NCBI RefSeq assembly: GCF_000002075.1
Contig: NW_004798139.1
Coordinates: forward strand, 125,334-189,333
Origin: Aplysia californica
Lineage: Eukaryota; Mollusca; Gastropoda; Aplysiida; Aplysiidae
Length of the DNA: 64,000 nt
Direction of reading: 5' to 3'
Positions within the stretch are counted from its first letter, which is position 1, and every line of letters starts with the position of its first letter. Under the pieces are notes generated by a model. It ran no database searches. It was not told where the DNA came from and saw nothing but the letters and a program-made list of their open reading frames with translations. This document shows positions 58,201-64,000 of the stretch, piece by piece. The position numbers were made by a program, and so were the translations under genes.

Positions 58201-59867
58201 GATATGGACTAATAAAATCATTATGTCTGCTTACACATATCTACTCTTTTCTTCTCTCCTCCTATGAAAATAAATTTTAAAGTATTAAAATGGAAAGAGG
58301 GTGGTTTCTGCACATAATAAAGCACTAACCAGAAGATAAAATATCACTTTACAACCTGTCTAGTCAAGAGTCCAAATTTTCACAAGTAGGCTCTATTTCC
58401 CTTCTCTCTCCCTCATAAGAAAAAAATGTTAACACTAGATGAAAGAGTTTGAACTTGACTGAAACTCTACTGTAAAAAAAACAAAACAAGAGTGTTCCAA
58501 GTCAGCAAGTTCGTATAACAAATATACCGATTTGCATGTTGAGTTTTCCTCCTTTTCTTCAAAGAAAAAGTACATGAAGGGCAGCAACAGGAACAGGCAA
58601 AACGCCACAAGGCCATACAGCACTGGAAAGACAAGGCATAAGCTATATTTAGCAAAAGCAATCAATTCCACAGGATTTTTTAGAAATAATGTCACAAGAA
58701 CATGTTTAAGAATTACTTTTTGCTTCAATACAATTGCTTGAATGCAAAATTACATACAAGTGACGACAGGTTAAGACATAGGTCACTATTTGGCTACTGA
58801 TAATTTTTTTTAGTAAAGACAAGACTTCATTTTTAATATGATATATAAACTAAGTATATGAATACAAATAAAAGCAACAACACTGAGATGAATAGGCAAT
58901 AAGGCCAAAGTGAAACACATTACATTCAAAGAAGACAATGAGAACATCCAGAGGTGGGTATGAAAGCTATTAAAAGAATATTTTCACATTTACTTCCATT
59001 AGTATTTAATTTTAATCTCACCTCTTTAAATTTTGGAATTGGAAAAGATTAAGTCTACAAAAAAAATTAAAAAGTGGGGTCTACATAACATAAAAAGATG
59101 AAACCTATGAAAAAAAACATACCATAGTAAGCAATTAGCACTGTATCTTCAGTTTCATCTCTCACCGAAGAACTGTTGGCCCAGTCCTGAAAAGAAAAAG
59201 AGATTGATGGATTTAAAAAATCATGACACAGTCTGTTTTTGTACACAGTGGTATTTTTTTTTGCAGTTAAAAAAACATTTCATTTACCAACACTTCATCT
59301 TCTATTATCAACAAACCATTGATCATGTATTTATGAGATAGAACACTAACAGAGCAGCTAGACTTCCTTATTTACATGATGATTTAATATCACTGTTTTA
59401 AATTGAGTGTCATAAAAATTCATCAATCAAAATAAAAGCAAAGCCATCCAAACTTATCATTGGGGCCTCAAGCGCCTGTTCTGTTAAAACTTCAAACATA
59501 GCAACTCTGGCTCAATGAAAAATCAGAATCATGAACAATTGTACATAAAAGAGCTCTGCACACCTCATTGTCAAGAAAATAGTCAAAACATTATTTACTA
59601 AACAAATATTTACAAATTTGGACAGAAAACAGACAACTAGTGTAAGAGTAACAAGAGCGCCTACAAAAAAATCATCAATAAAATCTATACCTTGAACATG
59701 CCATCAGAATCTTTCATGTACGAGACCAAGAAAATATCCACTGGCACCAGAGCAGAGGTCAGCAAGGTTATAGTCAGGGCTATGATGGCTGTGATTGTTG
59801 TGGACACTTCACTGTCATATTTGCTCATATAATAGCGCACATAGAACCCGGAAAACAGCAATGTCAG
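46244..59867 (-). CDS. LMBRD1: LMBD1 lysosomal cobalamin transporter (first exon missing)
   Basis: Exons in order: 59691-59867, 59123-59186, 58528-58622, 56949-57016, 56312-56400, 55953-56026, 55132-55257, 54135-54352, 53450-53552, 51865-51969, 50479-50619, 49279-49351, 47691-47794, 46244-46357; all GT/AG and in phase. They give 516 residues, aligning with the 540-residue vertebrate protein from about residue 22. Diagnostic blocks: TITAIIALTITLLTSALVPV, PVDIFLVSYMKDSDGMFKDW, AYGMSAMPMDLIKGKRS, RRERHLVAAEKSWLRK, FPLDYILMVGII, SGIKNIGVWFFWIQMYKIRP, and an acidic tail (SGEVDDDDFEESDDE). About nine membrane segments are expected in the family, and most are visible. LMBD1 acts with ABCD4 in moving cobalamin out of lysosomes; loss in humans causes cblF disease. 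The exon for the first about 20 residues was not found between 59.9 and 64 kb; it may lie beyond the window. Residues 210-270 are more charged and less conserved. Confidence 0.96.
46838..46853. repeat. G homopolymer
   Basis: T-run followed by a G-run of about 14 bases, in an LMBRD1 intron. A direct repeat of TTGACCTGCAACATAAC lies just before it. Confidence 0.85.
48190..48760 (-). mobile_element. LINE 3' fragment split by a piggyBac-like insertion
   Basis: The minus strand between 48190 and 48361 encodes SLPNELRSVIDLKTFKRNLK, the usual C-terminal end of a LINE ORF2. The preceding HLKNYGAGASIFCGPAVW (one frame apart) continues from the far side of 48366-48680, across the TTAA target. So the LINE was there first and the piggyBac-like element landed in it. 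At least one frameshift is present. Intronic to LMBRD1. Confidence 0.65.
48366..48680 (+). mobile_element. piggyBac-like deletion derivative with TTAA duplication
   Basis: 315 bp, ends CCCTTTGAGCCCT and AGGGCTCAAAGGG (13-bp perfect inverted repeats), with TTAA on both outer sides (48362-48365 and 48681-48684). The plus strand keeps the N-terminal part of the transposase: KTAFTTQDVIDYFEDLSELD and then NYPERDMECDSDD, the acidic start seen in PGBD-type proteins, running to the right end. The start codon and the rest of the transposase are absent. Confidence 0.8.
48822..49261. mobile_element. MITE family A, copy 2
   Basis: 440 bp, ends GTGAGGCATCATGGTGAAAT and (reverse complement of the right) GTGTCACTATGTGGTGGAAT. 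Perfect 4-bp duplication ATAT at 48818-48821 and 49262-49265. The element stops 17 bp from the splice donor of LMBRD1 exon 49279-49351. Confidence 0.85.
49931..50520 (-). repeat. about nine-unit tandem array of an LMBRD1 exon end plus its splice donor
   Basis: Unit about 65 bp. The unit nearest the gene is real: the last about 42 coding bases of exon 50479-50619 and the first about 23 of the intron. Junction-equivalent points fall at 50479, 50414, 50349, 50282, 50216, about 50163, 50081, 50015 and 49939, i.e. mostly 65-67 bp apart. Every unit keeps traces of GTACTCGTCTTTTGGCAGTG and of TTGTGGGTGGTTGGAGGGTG. Copies at 50282, 50216 and 50015 keep a full GTAAGT. Coding frames through the copies soon hit stops. 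Confidence 0.85.
50636..51335. repeat. 25-bp minisatellite, about 27 units
   Basis: Unit GCAAACATTCATCATTACTC plus ACAAA or ACATA, with minor variants. It starts about 15 bp upstream of the acceptor of LMBRD1 exon 50479-50619. On the gene's sense strand most units contain GTGAGT, a splice-donor-like hexamer. It is not a CRISPR array: there are no spacers. Confidence 0.95.
51615..51850. repeat. dispersed repeat with inverted ends
   Basis: Begins AAGAGTTTTATCGCACTTGC and ends CAGGTGCCGTAAAACTCTTA, so the ends are complementary over about 17 bases. It has the tail-family sequence at both sides and may be two copies head to head. Adjacent to the donor of exon 51865-51969. Confidence 0.6.
52142..52159. 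repeat. G homopolymer
   Basis: G-run of about 16 in an LMBRD1 intron, followed shortly by a TG run. Confidence 0.85.
52455..52890. mobile_element. MITE family A, copy 3
   Basis: 436 bp, ends GTGATGCGGCATGGTGAAAT and (right, reverse complement) GTGTCATGACATGGTGGAAT. Perfect 4-bp duplication AAAT at 52451-52454 and 52891-52894. Intronic to LMBRD1, same orientation as copy 2. Confidence 0.85.
53705..53860 (-). repeat. dispersed repeat, tail family
   Basis: TTTTTACAAAACTTGCAACAC and an A-rich body with GGAAGAGAGATAAGGATGA, as in 16560-16740. Confidence 0.5.
53970..54110. repeat. imperfect TG microsatellite
   Basis: TG-rich run with GA/CG interruptions ending about 25 bp before LMBRD1 exon 54135-54352 on the plus-strand coordinate. 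It is just downstream of that exon's donor. Confidence 0.85.
57122..57285 (-). repeat. dispersed repeat, tail family
   Basis: CAGTTGTGAGTGCTGTAAAAC on the minus strand with GTCAACAGAGAAG and CAAAGTCTGCTT blocks, as at 60220-60545. Confidence 0.55.
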
Positions 59868-60219
59868 CTGCAATGAGAAAAAGATGTTTTGAGCTACGAA
59901 ACAAAAATAGAACTCTATTTTTTTTAATGCAAGAGAGGTTGACATCTAGAACAAATCAACATTATATGTAAATCTGCAAAAGCAACCCCCCCAAACAAAC
60001 ACACACTTAAAAGCCCTGCTTTATTAAAATTTCTGCAGGCCTTCACTATCAAGATGGATAGAGAAGAAAACATATATTTCAAGATCAGAATCACATCTTT
60101 ATACTTTATTATAATATATAACATTACAATATTCACACAAAAAAGAAAAATTAATTAGAAAAATAAACTTTAGGTGGCATAGAAGCTGTACAGTTTACGA
60201 AGAGAATTGCACTAAACTG

Positions 60220-60545
60220 TTTAGTTTTAGTAAGTTTTTACAGAGCTCGCAACTGCATATGGTCATATATGAGTGCCGAGGTGTGGAGGTCAACAGAGAA
60301 GTCTACACGAGGGATCAGGCTTACTCTGCTCACCTCTCTAGCCCCAAAAGCACAAAGTCTGCTTGGACTATCAAGGCACCCAGGAAATAGCAATAGAGTG
60401 GCAAAAATACAAAAGAAGTAGAGGAAATGACAATAGTAAGGATGAGGGGAAAAAAAGCAGCAGTTCCCCCAATATTGTTCCAGCATAGTATGGGCATGAC
60501 ATTGATAAATCATCCCCTTTATAATTCTACTGTGCATTATAAGAA
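60220..60545 (-). repeat. dispersed repeat, tail family, long copy
   Basis: Minus-strand end CAGTTGCGAGCTCTGTAAAAA. Contains GTCAACAGAGAAGTCTACAC, TTACTCTGCTCACCTCTCTA, AAGTAGAGGAAATGACAATA and GACATTGATAAATCA. Very similar to 43495-43820. Confidence 0.65.
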
Positions 60546-61890
60546 CATAATATCCCCCCTTTGGGAATGGCCTAAAGACAACTTCAATCAGTAGCACTGC
60601 CCTGGTGGGGGACAACAAATACTGTACGCATTGTAAAAAGAAGGAATTGGAAAAATAAAGTGGCAAGAAAATACAGTGTATAAACCTTTACAGTCACCTG
60701 ATTTAAATTCTTTCTCATTTCGTCTTTCCACATTTCTATTTGTATGAAGTATAAAATCCAACTAATCGATCACTTTTCAAAATATGTGAGCGTGTCTGGA
60801 GAAAGGTATCAAAAGACGAATTTGCTCGAACCGAGATATCAGACTGCTAAGGTCAAAAATATAATTTCTGACAAAAACTAAGTTCCATTAACAATGGATT
60901 CTTTAACCATTCATATATCGATATTTACAAGGACTTGAGTTTCTTTTACTTCAAAATACATTTTTAAAGATGTTTTTTTAACGCGAGGTATATTGCACAG
61001 TCCAAAAAAATGCGTAAGAAAATTGGTTTTCCGAGTACACATTACGGATGGTTTCACTTGTCATTCATAAAGTCAACCCAATCACATTGATAACCAAAAT
61101 TTTGGTCATTCTCTCCCCTCACATAGTGCACATGAATATCTTAAACATATAAACAAAGCGAAGCTTTGCACATCCACACCCTTTCGTTTTTTGGAGAGCA
61201 AACTTGTACATGTATTGCTTTTTCCTGCCCTGCGCAAACCTAGCCTAGATCTATTTCTTGAAAATTATTGTTCAAGGTGGTAGTGAATTCATTTTGAAGA
61301 CGTAATATAAATACTTTGAAGCTGTTCTTTTGTCTTAGTTATTTTTAAAGTTGGTTTGTGAGTAGCGGATGTGTTGTCAGGTCGCCTCAAAGCGTAGATC
61401 TATCTATTCGAAGCAGAAACACAGGGAAACATTGAAGCTGTTTTTCTCAAAACTTTGTTTCCGTACCCTGCCTTACAAAATCACCCATATATAAAAAATT
61501 ACTGAAGATATCTTAAAAATTCAAAAAGCATATTGTTTAGAAATGATCTCTGTACATGAATTATTTTTTTTTATGGGATTCTTTAAAATGCGTTATTTGG
61601 TACCTTTCACCAGGGACACACACATATAGGTCTATTCGTGCAAGAAATGGCGTGGATGAAGACCTCCTTGTCTGCCGCCTAGACTTTAAAGGAAAAATTC
61701 CACAATGATTCACCCTCCTTTCTACACAAGCATTATATCAACTCCTTCGCTATGCAGAGCCGTGGGCATCAGCGCGGCTACAGTGAATTCACTGCGGCAA
61801 GCTGTCCCCGACAGCTCGAGAACCGACCTATACTTCTAGTTTAGATTTAGCGACTTAATTTGAGAGGGATGGGTGGACGGCAGAGGGGAC

Positions 61891-61974
61891 AGAGAGAGAG
61901 AGTGTGTGTACGTGTGTGTGTGTGTGCGAGGGGAGAGAGGGAGAGAGAGAGAGAGAGAGTGTGCGTGTGTGTGT

Positions 61975-62052
<78 letters not shown>

Positions 62053-62078
62053 GAGAGAGAGAGAAAGAGAGAGAGAGA
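61891..62078. repeat. GA/GT compound microsatellite
   Basis: GA runs separated by short GT runs and AGGAGAG blocks, the longest GA run being about 60 bases. Long Ser-Leu and Arg-Glu open frames here are artefacts. Confidence 0.95.
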
Positions 62079-62082
62079 AACA

Positions 62083-62208
62083 TTAGGCCTTTTCAACTGT
62101 TTCAGATGATTTCTTCCTAAAGGCAACAAAATTTTCATCTTTAAATTTCTCAAAAGCTAAGTCAAATTTGTCGTAAGATTTGAATGCCTCCTCAAGAAAG
62201 CCTTCCAT
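62083..62208 (-). pseudogene. fragment resembling the N-terminal domain of ZSWIM3/FAR1-like proteins
   Basis: 41 codons with a good ATG context: MEGFLEEAFKSYDKFDLAFE, then KFKDENFVAFRKKSSETVEK and A, then TAA next to the GA repeat. The pattern (SYD..., a helix, then F/V-rich strand with RKKSSETVE) resembles the short N-terminal domain of ZSWIM1/3-type proteins, itself related to transposon-derived proteins. It could be the start of a decayed or truncated gene, with the rest lost at the microsatellite. Identification is by eye and uncertain. Confidence 0.35.
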
Positions 62209-63705
62209 CTTGTCAGGCGGAGACTAGAAAACTAGTACCACGCAATGAACACTCCCTAAATGTTATTCATCTGTCGCTAATTTTATTGTCCTTTTTCATT
62301 GTTTCCAATTGTTGGTTCATACGTACCCTCAAAATTGTGTTGCATAATCGCCTCTCACAGGTCATACCAAAGTTGAAAAAAACACAAATATCCATTACAG
62401 ATGTAATCTACAAATCATACTGTAATTTCGGTGTATAATATGTTGATATTAATTTGAATTTGTGGCCGCAAAGGCCTCGAACTGCGAACTAGTTGACCCA
62501 AAAAAACTTGTCCTGAAGCCCAAATTGGCAAAATAATAGGACAGTGTAGCGAACGAGTTACGCCTGAGCAGTAAACAGAGCTGCCTCACTACATCCTGTT
62601 TTCTAGGTGTAATTTAGTTTGGTACCATACTAGATTCTAGTAGGGAATAAGGTATCAGGAGAGAGATATAGATTCTAGATCGGGTTCATTACTACTAGCA
62701 GACTCAGTCTGAGCGAGCGGGTAACGGATGCCCATGCCAGAGGACTGCAAACCTCAAGACAGTTCGTTTTTAGGGTTCGCTCCACAATTTTACTCTCTCA
62801 GCGAGCGGACTGCATATCTCAAGCCTCTAAAAGTCAGTTCATTTCTTGGGTCCGCTCCACAATTTTATTCACTGAGCGGGCGGGCGAACAGACGATCTCT
62901 AGCAGACGAGATACTCAATGCTAAGTTAGGCCCGTCATCTATTGTTTGTTAATTAGGCCTAGTGTTTCAAGCAACTAGCGGTGCCACAGGGAGTGAGAGA
63001 GACTGGTGACGTGTACTATGTGTGTAACCTTTCACCTTGTGTGTGGGCACACTGTGCACGTTCAAATTATCAGGAAGGCGAAGTTTAAAGAATTTCCAAA
63101 GACTTTTTTTATGTGGGGGGGGTAGAGAAATTTCCTTCGTAAATGCCTAGCTACAATGTGGGGCAGGAGGCTGATTTTTTTTTTTTGGGGGGGGGGGGCG
63201 GGGGGAAGTAGTATGCAATGGGAGTCGCTCCCCGTCCGTCCGTCCGCCCACTAAACGAACTGTTGTCTCTGTCCAAAGCCAAAGAGTAGCGAGTAGCAAA
63301 CTACTCTTCACAAGCCAACGGCTCGTTACCCGTCCACTCATTTGTGGTAGTGCCAGCGAGTAGTACGTACAGTACGTTACTTGCGGACCCTGATTTAGCA
63401 AGCCCAACCCAACTCATAGGGCCTAATTTATAGATAGTGACAGTGTCAGTGATAGACTAATAATAATAATACTAAAATTAGAAGTAAATCAAGATCCAGG
63501 CCTTTATAGTTTATAGTTTATAGAGAGGAGCTAATTCTTAAAAAAGAATATTTTTGTACACTGTCACTGTAGTGTAGCCTACAACTTAACAACTTTGACT
63601 GTGATTCATGAGACCACTTCTTCAAAACGATAGACAGAATCTATGTGGATAATAAATTTCAGTATTAACTCATCATTACAGTATCATTATCGTTACAATG
63701 ATTTG

Positions 63706-63986
63706 GGCGCTTTTTCGGTAGTTCCCACCCCGCATTTGTTATTCGCCGGTATTGGCCCCAAGAGTAGGGGGGTTTCAGGGGGGCTAGCCCCCCTGACCTA
63801 ATAAAAACATGGTGGGGTGTTTCAGGGGGGCATGCCCCCCTGAATTTTACCACAATTTAATGTTTTGCAGTTGTTAGGTTTGATATCTTAGCGTCTTAGC
63901 GTCTTAGCTTGCCGCGAATCAAACGTAGATCTAGATGTAGGTCAGGCTCAATCAAATAAGGGGGGTGGGAACTACCGAAAAAGAGC
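63706..63986. mobile_element. MITE with 8-bp target duplication and G/C palindromes
   Basis: Ends GGCGCTTTTTCGGTAGTTCC and (right, reverse complement) GGCTCTTTTTCGGTAGTTCC, continuing CACCCC on both sides. Perfect 8-bp duplication ATGATTTG at 63698-63705 and 63987-63994. 8-bp duplications occur in hAT and Merlin-type elements; the superfamily is not decided. Inside are two perfect palindromes, 63775-63796 and 63821-63844, each with a run of six G facing six C. No coding. Confidence 0.8.
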
Positions 63987-64000
63987 CATGATTTGAATCT

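Larger units (their letters stand above)
59868..64000. other. LMBRD1 upstream flank
   Basis: No exon for the LMBD1 N-terminus was found on the minus strand here, and no other complete gene on either strand. Contents: a dispersed repeat (60220-60545), GT/GA microsatellite (61891-62078), a small ZSWIM3-like fragment (62083-62208), a locally less AT-rich stretch about 62450-63400 with duplicated CTCCACAATTTTA-containing blocks, a G-run near 63186 and a MITE (63706-63986). Confidence 0.5.

Noticed and set aside
61836-62153. Ser/Leu-rich and Arg/Glu-rich open frames
   Set aside because: Products of the GA microsatellite.
1-64000. Retrovirus, LTR element or Polinton copies
   Set aside because: No reverse transcriptase, integrase, capsid or paired long terminal repeats were seen; the only retroelement traces are LINE tails and SINEs.

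Overview
The window is eukaryotic, from an invertebrate animal genome. The genes are split by introns of roughly 0.2 to 3 kb, the DNA is AT-rich, and it is full of microsatellites, tRNA-derived SINEs, LINE 3' ends and small inverted-repeat transposons. Two genes are recognisable by their protein sequence, and both are animal-wide housekeeping genes. A mollusc (gastropod-like) source is my best guess from the general look of the repeats and the TCTAGATCT-rich stretches, but the window does not prove it.

Layout. (1) Positions 1-4040 hold repeats only. (2) About 4.0-30.6 kb, minus strand: one large gene of at least 25 exons encoding a protein of at least about 1,120 residues that I do not recognise. 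An apparently intronless small gene with its own promoter-like and poly(A) signals (28.55-29.28 kb) and a PIF/Harbinger transposon relic (27.4-28.1 kb) lie inside its introns. (3) 31.46-41.43 kb, plus strand: a complete ten-exon gene for the mu subunit of clathrin adaptor AP-1, with a long 3' UTR. (4) 46.2-59.9 kb, minus strand: LMBRD1 (LMBD1, lysosomal cobalamin transporter), complete except for its first about 20 residues, running tail to tail with the AP-1 gene. (5) 59.9-64 kb: upstream flank of LMBRD1 with repeats, a small coding fragment resembling the N-terminal domain of ZSWIM3-type proteins, and a young-looking miniature transposon.

The genes do not form an operon or pathway. AP-1 mu sorts cargo at the trans-Golgi network and endosomes, and LMBD1 works at the lysosome membrane with ABCD4, so both serve the endolysosomal system, but the adjacency may be chance. 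The most unusual structure is LMBRD1 exon 50479-50619, which sits between two unrelated tandem arrays. One array is an amplified copy of the exon's own 3' end plus its splice donor. The repeat landscape is otherwise rich in small DNA transposons, with clear TIRs and target-site duplications of TTAA, 4-bp, 8-bp and TA types. I saw no reverse transcriptase of retrovirus or LTR type, no Polinton-like genes, no CRISPR array and no genuine tRNA or rRNA gene.
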